Source: JBQTII01 sp052387905 (GTDB lineage: Bacteria; Actinomycetota; Actinomycetes; Sporichthyales; Sporichthyaceae). Taken from it: 29,736 bases of DNA. The translations under genes and the position numbers were made by a program. The notes below the pieces were generated by a model. It was not told where the DNA came from and made no database searches. It saw nothing but the letters and a program-made list of their open reading frames with translations. How positions within the stretch are numbered: the first letter of the stretch is position 1; each line of letters begins with the position of its first letter. The stretch lies in NCBI GenBank assembly GCA_052387905.1, contig JBQTIR010000026.1:1-29736 (forward strand). Reading direction: 5' to 3'. Below are positions 15,525-22,590 of this stretch, one piece after another.

Positions 15525-15579
15525 GGGAGCAAGCGCAATAGCGCACGATTTCGCTGACGCAACGATGGGCGAGTCTGAG

Positions 15580-16335
15580 TCAGGCGTCGAGCAGCGCAAG
15601 GACCTCGTCGGAGATGTCGGCGTTGGAGTAGACGTTCTGCACGTCGTCGAGATCTTCGAGGGCGTCGATCAGCTTGAAGACCTTGGTGGCGCCCTCGGCC
15701 TCGAGCGGGACGCTCATGCTGGGGACGAACGAGGCGTCGGCGGAGTCGTAGTCGATGCCGGCGTCCTGCAGAGCCGTACGCACCGCCACCATGTCGGTCG
15801 GCTCGCTGATCACCTCGAAGGCCTCACCGAGATCGTTGACCTCTTCGGCGCCGGCCTCCAGCACTGCGCCCAGCACGTCGTCCTCGGTCAGGCCCTTCTC
15901 CTTCGGCACGACGACGACGCCCTTGCGGTTGAACAGGTACGCCACCGAGCCGGGATCGCCCATCGAGCCGCCGTTGCGGGTGACCGCGACCCGCACATCG
16001 GAGGCGGCCCGGTTGCGGTTGTCGGTCAGGCATTCGATGAGCAGGGCGACCCCGTTCGGGCCGTACCCCTCGTAGATGATCGTCTGGTAGTCCGCCCCGC
16101 CCGCCTCGGCGCCGGAACCGCGCTTGAGGGCCCGGTCGATGTTGTCGTTGGGGACCGAGGACTTCTTGGCCTTCTGCACCGCGTCGAACAGGGTCGGGTT
16201 GCCGGCCAGGTCACCGCCGCCGGTGCGCGCCGCGACCTCGATGTTCTTGATCAGCTTCGCGAACATCTTGCCGCGCCGGGCGTCGACCACGGCCTTCTTG
16301 TGCTTGGTGGTCGCCCACTTGGAATGACCTGACAT
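15580..16335 (-). CDS. yebC: YebC/PmpR family regulatory protein
   Basis: A 251-residue protein with the family start MSGHSKWATTKHKKAVVDARRG, the KLIKNIEVAAR helix, KAKKSSVPNDNIDRALKRG, the YEGYGPNGVALLIECLTDN motif and NGGSMGDPGSVAYLFNRKGVV. YebC proteins were first described as transcriptional regulators; recent work links some to translation of difficult (proline-rich) stretches, which would fit a genome with many such proteins, but that is inference here. ATG at 16333-16335 with GGGGAGA upstream. It follows pdxT by 27 bp and precedes ruvCAB, a conserved yebC-ruvC neighbourhood. Confidence 0.95.
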   Translation of the reverse strand: MSGHSKWATTKHKKAVVDARRGKMFAKLIKNIEVAARTGGGDLAGNPTLFDAVQKAKKSSVPNDNIDRALKRGSGAEAGGADYQTIIYEGYGPNGVALLIECLTDNRNRAASDVRVAVTRNGGSMGDPGSVAYLFNRKGVVVVPKEKGLTEDDVLGAVLEAGAEEVNDLGEAFEVISEPTDMVAVRTALQDAGIDYDSADASFVPSMSVPLEAEGATKVFKLIDALEDLDDVQNVYSNADISDEVLALLDA

Positions 16336-16362
16336 CGCGTTTGCGTCTCCCCGGGGGTTCGG

Positions 16363-17028
16363 TTAGCTGGTCCGCACCAGGTTCACGAAGTACCGGTGCA
16401 CGCGGTCGTCGCCCGTGATCTCCGGGTGGAAGGACGTGGCGAGGAGCCTGCCCTGACGAACGGCGACGATCCTAGCCGCGGCGCCGTCCGGCGCCTCGGC
16501 TGCGACCCGGGCCAGCACCTCGACGTCCGGCCCGGCTTCTTCCACCCACGGCGCGCGGATGAAGACCGCACGCAGTGGATGTTCCGGCTCCGGGAAGCCC
16601 GGGCCCAGCTCGAGCACGGACTCGCACGAATCGACCTGGCGGCCGAACGCATTGCGGCGCACGACGACATCGAGCCCGCCGATGGTCTGCTGACCCGCAC
16701 CGCCGTCGACCCCACCGCCGTTGGTCAGCCGGTCGGCGAGCAGGATCATCCCCGCACAGGATCCGTAGACCGGCAGGCCGGATTTCACCGCGTCGCGCAG
16801 CGGCTCGAGCAGGTCGAAGGCGGCAACGAGCTTGCTGATCGTCGTCGATTCCCCGCCGGGCAGCACCAGGGCGTCCACCGCGGCAAGCTCCGGAGCGCGA
16901 CGCACCGCGATCGTGCGTGCCCCGGCTGCCTCGAGTGCGCGCCGGTGCTCCCGGACGTCGCCCTGCAGGGCAAGGACCCCGACCAGCGGACCGCCGGACC
17001 CGCGGATGGGTCCGGCCGGCGAACTCAC
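16363..17028 (-). CDS. pdxT: pyridoxal 5'-phosphate synthase glutaminase subunit
   Basis: A 221-residue class I glutamine amidotransferase that releases ammonia from glutamine for PdxS. Seen: VGVLALQGDVREH near the start, LVLPGGESTT, the nucleophile Cys91 in YGSCAGMILLAD, RNAFGRQVDSCE, and the His201/Glu203 pair in SFHPEITGDDRVH completing the triad. The length is 15-20 residues above the usual because of a short Gly/Pro-rich N-terminus. The GTG start at 17026-17028 overlaps the pdxS stop as GTGA, matching the expected 1:1 complex. Confidence 0.95.
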   Translation of the reverse strand: MSSPAGPIRGSGGPLVGVLALQGDVREHRRALEAAGARTIAVRRAPELAAVDALVLPGGESTTISKLVAAFDLLEPLRDAVKSGLPVYGSCAGMILLADRLTNGGGVDGGAGQQTIGGLDVVVRRNAFGRQVDSCESVLELGPGFPEPEHPLRAVFIRAPWVEEAGPDVEVLARVAAEAPDGAAARIVAVRQGRLLATSFHPEITGDDRVHRYFVNLVRTS

Positions 17029-17945
17029 CAGCCGCGCTCGGACAGGCGGTGCGGCACGGCAATGTCGGCCACGTTGATCCCGACCATCGCCTCACCGAGG
17101 CCGCGCGAAACCTTCGCGATCACGTCCGGGTCGTCGTAGAACGTGGTCGCCTTGACGATCGCCTCGGCCCGCTGCGCCGGGTTCCCGGACTTGAAGATCC
17201 CGGAGCCGACGAAGACCCCGTCGGCGCCGAGCTGCATCATCATCGCCGCGTCCGCCGGGGTGGCGATGCCGCCCGCGGTGAACAGCACGACGGGCAGCCT
17301 GCCCAGGGCGGCCACTTCACAGACCAGTTCGTAGGGGGCCGCCATCTCCTTGGCCGCAACGTAGAGCTCGTCGGGGCGCAGCGAGGTCAGGCGACGGATC
17401 TCCCCACCGATCGTGCGCATGTGCGTGACGGCGTTGGAGACATCACCAGTCCCGGCCTCGCCCTTGGAGCGGATCATTGCCGCGCCCTCGTTGATGCGGC
17501 GCAGGGCCTCGCCCAGGTTGGTGGCGCCACAGACGAAGGGGACGGTGAACGCCCACTTGTCGATGTGATGCGCATAGTCGGCCGGGGTCAGGACCTCGGA
17601 CTCGTCGATGTAGTCGACCCCGAGGCTCTGCACGACCTGGGCCTCGACGAAGTGCCCGATCCGCGTCTTGGCCATCACCGGGATCGAGACGGTCGCGATG
17701 ATGGCGTCGATCATGTCCGGGTCGGACATGCGCGAGACGCCACCCTCGGCGCGAATGTCGGCCGGGACGCGCTCCAGCGCCATGACCGCGACGGCGCCGG
17801 CGTCCTCGGCGATCTTCGCCTGCTCGGCGTTGACGACGTCCATGATCACGCCGCCCTTGAGCATCTCCGCCATCCCGCGCTTGACCCGCGCGGTGCCGCG
17901 CGCGCTCTCGGCAGGTGTGGACTGGAGGTTCTCGGTGCTGGACAA
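17025..17945 (-). CDS. pdxS: pyridoxal 5'-phosphate synthase lyase subunit
   Basis: A 306-residue (beta-alpha)8 enzyme that makes PLP from ribose 5-phosphate, glyceraldehyde 3-phosphate and ammonia. Visible signatures: RVKRGMAEMLKGGVIMDVV (with Asp36), VMALERVPADIRAEGGVSRM, PVMAKTRIGHFVEAQ with the Schiff-base Lys93, IRSKGEAGTGDV with the second Lys, and FTAGGIATPADAAMMMQLGADGVFVGSGIFKS. The start is placed at TTG 17943-17945: GAAGGA lies 6 nt upstream and the family begins just ahead of 'RVKRGMAEM'. No ATG or GTG fits between. The frame is open up to 18278, but that stretch crosses the divergent antitoxin promoter. Confidence 0.94.
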   Translation of the reverse strand: MSSTENLQSTPAESARGTARVKRGMAEMLKGGVIMDVVNAEQAKIAEDAGAVAVMALERVPADIRAEGGVSRMSDPDMIDAIIATVSIPVMAKTRIGHFVEAQVVQSLGVDYIDESEVLTPADYAHHIDKWAFTVPFVCGATNLGEALRRINEGAAMIRSKGEAGTGDVSNAVTHMRTIGGEIRRLTSLRPDELYVAAKEMAAPYELVCEVAALGRLPVVLFTAGGIATPADAAMMMQLGADGVFVGSGIFKSGNPAQRAEAIVKATTFYDDPDVIAKVSRGLGEAMVGINVADIAVPHRLSERGW

Positions 17946-18009
17946 CGCAGATCCTTCGGGTTCGGGCGGAGGAGCACGTCGGCGGCGACATCGGCCCCCG
18001 GACGCAATC

Positions 18010-18015
18010 ATTCTA
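18010..18015 (-). promoter_or_regulatory. candidate -10 element of the pdxS-pdxT-yebC operon
   Basis: On the minus strand these bases read TAGAAT, a close match to the actinobacterial -10 consensus TANNNT, in an otherwise GC-rich gap. Transcription would begin near 18003 and leave a leader of about 58 nt before the TTG start. No strong -35 hexamer is seen. Confidence 0.4.
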
Positions 18016-18062
18016 AGTCCGGGCCGCAGTGGCCTCTGCGCCGACGATGTGCGCCCAGCCCT

Positions 18063-18081
18063 GTACCACGGGCAGTGGTAC
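18063..18081. promoter_or_regulatory. inverted-repeat operator at the antitoxin-toxin promoter
   Basis: GTACCAC (18063-18069) and GTGGTAC (18075-18081) are perfect inverted repeats separated by GGGCA. The right arm runs into the -10 element TACGAT (18079-18084), so a bound repressor would cover the promoter. The RHH-type antitoxin encoded at once downstream is the expected ligand, as in VapBC autoregulation. Confidence 0.65.
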
Positions 18082-18084
18082 GAT
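18079..18084 (+). promoter_or_regulatory. -10 element of a probably leaderless antitoxin-toxin transcript
   Basis: TACGAT, preceded by TGG (extended -10 form), is followed by six bases TTAGCC and then the GTG start at 18091. This spacing places the transcription start on the first base of the start codon; no Shine-Dalgarno sequence is present. Leaderless mRNAs are common in actinobacteria. Confidence 0.6.
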
Positions 18085-18090
18085 TTAGCC

Positions 18091-18507
18091 GTGGATGAGC
18101 GCCTGAGCCGGTTCCTGACACTGCTCGAATCGGACAATGCAGAGAGTGTCGGAACTTCAGTGCGCCTTCCCGCCGACCTTCGCGAGGCGGTAGGCATCGC
18201 GGTCGAACTCGGACTTGCCGAGTCAACTACGGAGCTCACCACCCAGGGTCTGCGTAGCGCGCTGGAGGCAATCGCCATGCGTGCCGTCCTCGACGCCCAC
18301 TACGCCGAGTATCCCGCTGCACGGCCGGACCTGGCCGAGATCGCGTACGCACTGGCCCAGATGGAGGCGCACCCCCTTGCCCAGCGGCTCGATCTCATCG
18401 AGCGCGCGGCACGGGAGATCCACTCGGTACGGCCGGACGCAACCCCGGACGACGTCCTCAGCTATGCAGCGGGGCTAGCAGCGGGGCTCGCAGCGGCCGT
18501 CGCATGA
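18091..18507 (+). CDS. antitoxin, ribbon-helix-helix-like, partner of a PIN toxin
   Basis: A 138-residue protein. Residues 20-60 (SVGTSVRLPADLREAV, then LGLAESTTELTTQGLRSAL) have the strand-helix-helix pattern of an RHH DNA-binding antitoxin. The rest is helical and longer than in typical VapB, ending in an Ala/Gly-rich tail (AAGLAAGLAAAVA). The ORF overlaps the PIN-domain gene by 4 bp (ATGA), the standard antitoxin-first arrangement. GTG at 18091 lies 6 nt after TACGAT, so the message is likely leaderless, and an inverted repeat just upstream is a plausible autoregulatory site. The longer open frame from 17668 is antisense to pdxS and not coding. The family is inferred from pattern and context. 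Confidence 0.7.
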   Translation: MDERLSRFLTLLESDNAESVGTSVRLPADLREAVGIAVELGLAESTTELTTQGLRSALEAIAMRAVLDAHYAEYPAARPDLAEIAYALAQMEAHPLAQRLDLIERAAREIHSVRPDATPDDVLSYAAGLAAGLAAAVA

Positions 18508-18944
18508 TCCGTGGCAGGGGCCAACTCGGCGGTACGGTCCTGCTCGACAACGAAGCCGTGGGGGCACTGATCGGGTCCTGGCACCCCAAGCACCGCCAAG
18601 CCGTCGCCGCAGTCGAAGCGGCGGTCTTCCGCAATTCTCACCGGCCCGCCGGGGCAGCCATCTGTGTTCCCACCGCCGTCCGGGTCGAAGCGGGTTGGGA
18701 CCGGTCGGATCGCCGTGCCGCTCCACTCAATCGCCTCAAGGTGACCGACATCGAGCTCACCACGGCGTTGACCAACCACGCCGCTCGGTTGCGGGACGCG
18801 CTGGGATTGTCCGTGGCCGACGCCCATCTCGGCGCCGCCCTGCGCGCCACCCAGGGTCCGCACACCATCATCACCAGCGACATCGAGGACATGACGCGCC
18901 TCGCAGCTCACCTGGATATCCCGGTCACCACAATCACGCTGTGA
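18504..18944 (+). CDS. PIN-domain toxin (VapC-like RNase)
   Basis: A 146-residue PIN-domain protein. The metal-binding acidic residues are visible: Asp15 in VLLDNEAVGAL, Glu62 in VRVEAGWDRS, Asp106 in SVADAHLGAAL and Asp126 in IITSDIEDM. PIN toxins of VapBC systems cleave tRNA or rRNA at single sites and stop translation. The gene is coupled to the upstream antitoxin by ATGA and is convergent (7 bp) with the LemA-like gene. The 'LLDNEAV.AL...HPKHR' start resembles a PIN subgroup widespread in actinomycetes. Target RNA cannot be read from the sequence. The first 9-10 residues may not be conserved. Confidence 0.82.
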   Translation: MIRGRGQLGGTVLLDNEAVGALIGSWHPKHRQAVAAVEAAVFRNSHRPAGAAICVPTAVRVEAGWDRSDRRAAPLNRLKVTDIELTTALTNHAARLRDALGLSVADAHLGAALRATQGPHTIITSDIEDMTRLAAHLDIPVTTITL

Positions 18945-18951
18945 CGCCCGC

Positions 18952-19500
18952 TCAGAGCGGGGTGTCGATGCAATCGGGCGGGGCGTCGTCGCACTCGAAG
19001 GTCGCCGGGTCCGGCGCGTGACCGGCCAGGCGCAGGTAGCGGACCAGGCGTTTACGGCGCACGGCGCGGGTGGCGCGCACGGCGTCGTTGTGAAAGCGAC
19101 GGGCCATCAGGACCCGGCGGGAGGCGGATTCCAGCTCGCCGAGCAGCATGCGCCCGGCCGGGACCTCGATCAGCTCCCCCACCTGCCCGGGTTGGTCCAG
19201 CGCAGCCCGCAGCGCCTTGGACAGGTCACTCTCGGCCAGCTCGCGGTCGACCGGATCCGCCTCCCGGGCCTCGTGGGCGGCGCCCGCCACCAGGACCGCA
19301 GCCGCCGGGTCGAGCAGGCCGCAGGTCGCGAGCTCTCCCGCCACTGAGGACCGTCGCACCAGTTGGGCGTCGAGCGCGGCCCGCGCTGTATCGACCCGGG
19401 CATGCAGGCGATCGAGGCGTCCCGCGGTCCACGACAGGTACACCCCGGCCAGCGCGAGGACCACCAGGAACACCACGATGTCCACCACGACGGTGCTCAT
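18952..19500 (-). CDS. membrane-anchored LemA-like protein
   Basis: A 182-residue protein with one N-terminal transmembrane helix (VVVDIVVFLVVLALAGVYLSW) followed by a long helical part: RLDRLHARVDTARAALDAQLVRRSSVAGELA, and near the end LMARRFHNDAVRATRAVRRKRLVRYLRLAG. The pattern 'aRr.fNDaVr..n..r..' resembles the LemA fold of unknown function. Its place after pimA corresponds to the mycobacterial gene for a membrane protein that, as I recall, also carries a Nudix domain; no Nudix box is present here. It starts 13 bp after the pimA stop, so it is probably the last gene of the pgsA-patA-pimA transcript. Confidence 0.7.
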   Translation of the reverse strand: MSTVVVDIVVFLVVLALAGVYLSWTAGRLDRLHARVDTARAALDAQLVRRSSVAGELATCGLLDPAAAVLVAGAAHEAREADPVDRELAESDLSKALRAALDQPGQVGELIEVPAGRMLLGELESASRRVLMARRFHNDAVRATRAVRRKRLVRYLRLAGHAPDPATFECDDAPPDCIDTPL

Positions 19501-19513
19501 CCGGACGTGTCAC

Positions 19514-20689
19514 TCATCCCGAACCCGACAGACCGACCAGGCGAGAAAGCCGCCCGACCCGGGTGTCCTCGAGCACCGGCGTTCCCCCGGCGGTGACGGT
19601 CTCGTAGACCGCGACGACGTCGGCAGCCACCCGGGCCCAGTCATAACGCTGCACCGACTCCGCCGCCGCACGGGCCAGGGCCGCGCGCTCGGCGGGTGCA
19701 TTCAGCAGTCGCGCCAATTCGGCCGCCAGCGCGTCGGCGTCGCCGACCGGGACCAGTACCCCGGCCCGGCCGTCATCGAGCACCCGGCGGAAGGCGTCGA
19801 GGTCACTGGCCACGACCGCCGCACCCGCCGCCATCGCCTCGGTCAGGATGATGCCGAAGCTCTCCCCGCCCAGGTTCGGCGCGACGTAGATGTCGACCGA
19901 GGCCAGCATCCGCGCCTTGTCGCCGTCACTGAGCAGACCCAGCATCGTCACGCGCTCACGCACCACCGCCGGCATCGCCTCCAGGGCCGCCTCGATGTCA
20001 CCCGGGCCCGCCACCAGCAGCCGCACCGCCGGCGTGGTGCGCGCCAGCAGCTCCATGGCGGCGACCAGGACCTCAAAACCCTTGCGGGGTTCGTCGAAGC
20101 GCCCGAGGAATCCGAGGGCGCCACCCGGTCCGGGCCAGCCCGGCATCGGTTCGGCCGCGGCGAAGTGCGCGAGCGCGACGCCGTTGGGGATCAGGACCGC
20201 GTCGCCCCCCAGATGCTCGACGAGGGTCCGCCGGGCGGGTTCGGAGACGGCGATCCGCGCGGAGATCTTCTCCAGGAACACCTGCAGAAAGCCGTGGGCA
20301 GCGGTCAGGCCACGAGAGCGTTCGCTGGACATGTGGAAGGTGCCGACGATCGGACCGGTGGCCGCCGAACAGGCCAACAACGACAGGGAAGGCACCGTCG
20401 GTTCGTGCACGTGCAGCACGTCGAACTCACCCTCGCGGACCCAGCGCCGTACCCGGGCCCGAGTCACCGGACCGAAGGCGACCCGGGCGACAGAGCCGTT
20501 GTAGGGCACCGGGATCGCCCGGCCCGCGGGAACGACGTAGGGCGGAAGACTCGCCTCGTCCTCGTCCGCCGGTGCCAACACCGAGACCTCGTGCCCGAGG
20601 CCGAGCAGTGCTTCGGCCAGGTCCCGCACATGGGACTGGACCCCGCCCGGTACATCCCAGGAGTACGGGCAGACCAGCCCGATCCTCAC
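19514..20689 (-). CDS. pimA: phosphatidylinositol alpha-mannosyltransferase PimA
   Basis: A 391-residue GT-B, GT4-family glycosyltransferase that transfers the first mannose from GDP-mannose to phosphatidylinositol at the inner face of the membrane. It starts VRIGLVCPYSWDVPGGVQSHV, with the Gly-rich acceptor loop, then VLHVHEPTVPSLSLLA, FLGRFDEPRKGFEVLV, and the E-x7-E motif in GGESFGIILTEAMAAG that holds the nucleotide sugar. The GTG at 20687-20689 is chosen because family members begin exactly here; a Shine-Dalgarno GAGGTGG overlaps the preceding stop. The pgsA-patA-pimA order is the conserved PIM cluster, which is what supports calling it PimA rather than another GT4 enzyme. Confidence 0.92.
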   Translation of the reverse strand: MRIGLVCPYSWDVPGGVQSHVRDLAEALLGLGHEVSVLAPADEDEASLPPYVVPAGRAIPVPYNGSVARVAFGPVTRARVRRWVREGEFDVLHVHEPTVPSLSLLACSAATGPIVGTFHMSSERSRGLTAAHGFLQVFLEKISARIAVSEPARRTLVEHLGGDAVLIPNGVALAHFAAAEPMPGWPGPGGALGFLGRFDEPRKGFEVLVAAMELLARTTPAVRLLVAGPGDIEAALEAMPAVVRERVTMLGLLSDGDKARMLASVDIYVAPNLGGESFGIILTEAMAAGAAVVASDLDAFRRVLDDGRAGVLVPVGDADALAAELARLLNAPAERAALARAAAESVQRYDWARVAADVVAVYETVTAGGTPVLEDTRVGRLSRLVGLSGSG

Positions 20690-20699
20690 GACGGCCACC

Positions 20700-21701
20700 T
20701 CATGCGGGAGCGGGGCCGGATTGATCCGCACGGCCGGTGCCGGAGGCGGTGTGACGAAGCCTCAGATCATCGGACCAGAGACGCTGCAGCATGTGCCAGT
20801 CCTCGGGATGGGCCCGGATCGAGGCCTCGAACGTCGCGGCCAGGCTCTGCGTCATCTCCGCGATCCGCATCGCGCGAGTGCCGTGCGTGGGCTGCTCGAT
20901 CTTGGGATGGATCCGCAGGTGCATGTGTTTGTCGGCGTACCAGGTGGTGACCGGGATCAGGGCCGCGCCGGTACTGACCGACAGGGCCGCCGGGCCGGCG
21001 GGCAACTTGGCGGGGTGACCGAAGAACTCCACCTCGACCCCGGCCTCGGTCAGGTCACGGTCGGCGACCAGCGCGATCATCCGGCCCTCGCGTAGCCGCG
21101 CGGACAGCGTCGCGATCACCCGCGCACCGGACCCCTTCTCCAGCGCAAGGACCTCCATGCCCAATCCCTCGCGATAGGAGACGAAGGCGTCGTAGAGGGC
21201 CTCGGGGCGCAACCGCTCGGCCACCGTGGTGAACGGCATGCCGTCGCCGGCGACCCAGGCTCCGGCGTGGTCCCAGTTCGCGGTGTGCGGCAGGGCCAGG
21301 ATCACCCCGACCCCGAGGTCGTACTGCGCATGCAGATAGTCCGCGCCCTCGACCTTGATCCGGGCCAAGACCTCCTCGCGTCCCCAGGTCGGCAGCCGGA
21401 AAGCCTCGGACCAGTACCGCAGGTAGGACCGCATCGCGGATTTGCTCAGGACGCGGACCGCCGGGTCCTCGGTCGTGGCGCCGAGCACCCGGGCGAGGTT
21501 GCGCTCGAGCTGGACGACGCTGCGCCCGCGCCGTGACCAGATGAGGTCGGCGATGCGCCGGAACAGGATCCGCACGATCGGCTCGGGCAGCAGGCGCACG
21601 ATCCGCCAACCGAGCAGGTAACCCGCGGCGCCGGCGCGCTCGAGCGGCGAGGCCCGGGGCGCCGGTGTCGTGGACCCGACCGTGTCCCGGGTGGTCGTCA
21701 C
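20700..21701 (-). CDS. phosphatidylinositol mannoside acyltransferase (PatA-like)
   Basis: A 333-residue protein of the lysophospholipid/lipid A acyltransferase superfamily. The catalytic H-x4-D is seen in LPHTANWDHAGAW; EKGSGARVIATLSARLREGRMIALVADRDL and GVEVEFFGHPAKLPAGPAALS are also conserved. It should acylate the mannose of PIM1/PIM2 on the cytoplasmic side. The GTG at 21699-21701 overlaps the pgsA stop as GTGA; the longer frame to 21983 is only shadow coding of pgsA. The stop lies 10 bp before pimA. The assignment rests on both motif and neighbours. Confidence 0.9.
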   Translation of the reverse strand: MTTTRDTVGSTTPAPRASPLERAGAAGYLLGWRIVRLLPEPIVRILFRRIADLIWSRRGRSVVQLERNLARVLGATTEDPAVRVLSKSAMRSYLRYWSEAFRLPTWGREEVLARIKVEGADYLHAQYDLGVGVILALPHTANWDHAGAWVAGDGMPFTTVAERLRPEALYDAFVSYREGLGMEVLALEKGSGARVIATLSARLREGRMIALVADRDLTEAGVEVEFFGHPAKLPAGPAALSVSTGAALIPVTTWYADKHMHLRIHPKIEQPTHGTRAMRIAEMTQSLAATFEASIRAHPEDWHMLQRLWSDDLRLRHTASGTGRADQSGPAPA

Positions 21702-22336
21702 GCAGAACCGCCAGGGCTGCCGTCCACGGCGCCGGCGGCCAGCGCCTGTGTGCGCACCAGCATGATGCGCTGCACGAGGGTGATCGTGCTGGCCACCGCG
21801 AGGATGATCAGCGCGGCCCGCAACACCCCGGGCACACCGACGCCGTCGAAGCCGGCGGCCACCAGGATCAGCACCAGGCGGTCGGAGCGTTCCGCGATGC
21901 CGACATTGGCGCTCATCCCGAGCCCCTCGGCCCGGGCCTTGGCGTAGGAGACGATCGAGCCGACGGCGAGGTTGTACAGGCACAAGGCGGCCAGCAGGTC
22001 ATTGTCCCCGTCACCGGCGAACCACATGAGCAGACCGCCGAAGACCGCGGCGTCACCGAAGCGATCCAACGTCGAGTCCAGGTAGGCGCCCCACACCCCG
22101 GACCGCCCGGTCATCCGCGCCATCAGTCCATCGACGATGTCGGAGAACACGAAGGCGGTGATGACCATCGTTCCCCAGAAGAACTCCCCGCGCGGGAACA
22201 GCAGCAACGCCCCCACCATCACCCCGAGGGTGCCCACGATCGTGACGACGTCAGGGCTGATCCCGAGGCGCACCAGGATCCGGGCGACGGGGGTGAAGAT
22301 GCGGCCGAACAGCGCCCGCGCGTACTTGTTCAGCAT
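21698..22336 (-). CDS. pgsA: CDP-alcohol phosphatidyltransferase, probable phosphatidylinositol phosphate synthase
   Basis: A 212-residue polytopic membrane enzyme with about six hydrophobic helices. The CDP-alcohol phosphotransferase motif DG-x2-AR-x8-G-x3-D-x3-D is complete in DIVDGLMARMTGRSGVWGAYLDSTLDRFGD-type spacing (Asp in VFSDIVDGLMAR, then GAYLDSTLDRFGD). In actinomycetes the gene at this position joins CDP-diacylglycerol with inositol 1-phosphate to give PI phosphate, the base of PIMs. It begins the pgsA-patA-pimA run at ATG 22334-22336. The HIT-protein and thrS genes often found upstream are missing; the EF-G-like gene diverges instead. A phosphatidylglycerophosphate synthase role is the alternative; context favours PI synthesis. 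Confidence 0.88.
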   Translation of the reverse strand: MLNKYARALFGRIFTPVARILVRLGISPDVVTIVGTLGVMVGALLLFPRGEFFWGTMVITAFVFSDIVDGLMARMTGRSGVWGAYLDSTLDRFGDAAVFGGLLMWFAGDGDNDLLAALCLYNLAVGSIVSYAKARAEGLGMSANVGIAERSDRLVLILVAAGFDGVGVPGVLRAALIILAVASTITLVQRIMLVRTQALAAGAVDGSPGGSA

Positions 22337-22402
22337 CTCCTGTGACGTCCTGCGGTCGAGGTCCGTGGCGGGTGGGTGCGGCCGGAAACCGGACGCCTAC
22401 GC

Positions 22403-22408
22403 ATCGTA
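22403..22408 (-). promoter_or_regulatory. candidate -10 element for pgsA-patA-pimA
   Basis: Read on the minus strand these bases are TACGAT, a good -10 match about 67 nt ahead of the pgsA ATG in the 254-bp divergent gap. No clear -35 is seen. The remaining gap (22409-22590) holds only GC-rich sequence, a weak CGCC/GGCG hairpin near 22470-22495 and the EF-G-like gene's ribosome binding site. Confidence 0.33.
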
Positions 22409-22590
22409 GTGCGGGGGGCGTGCGGTCTTTCGCACCTCACCTGCGCCGCTCAGGGTCCGGTCAAAACCCGCCCTCGCACCCTTGCGGGCGGCCTGCGACG
22501 GGAGGAAGGTGAGCGAACGCGCGGGCGTGTGACCACCCCGACCGTCACCTGCGAGAGGAGTCATACGCCCTCTACACGAGGAGGTGGCGC

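Noticed and set aside
16917..18098. 393-residue plus-strand ORF across pdxT/pdxS
   Set aside because: Antisense shadow of pdxS; no recognisable motif.
22468..22495. Hairpin upstream of the EF-G-like gene as a riboswitch or attenuator
   Set aside because: Only a short bulged CGCC/GGCG stem with no conserved RNA class features; expected by chance in such GC-rich sequence.
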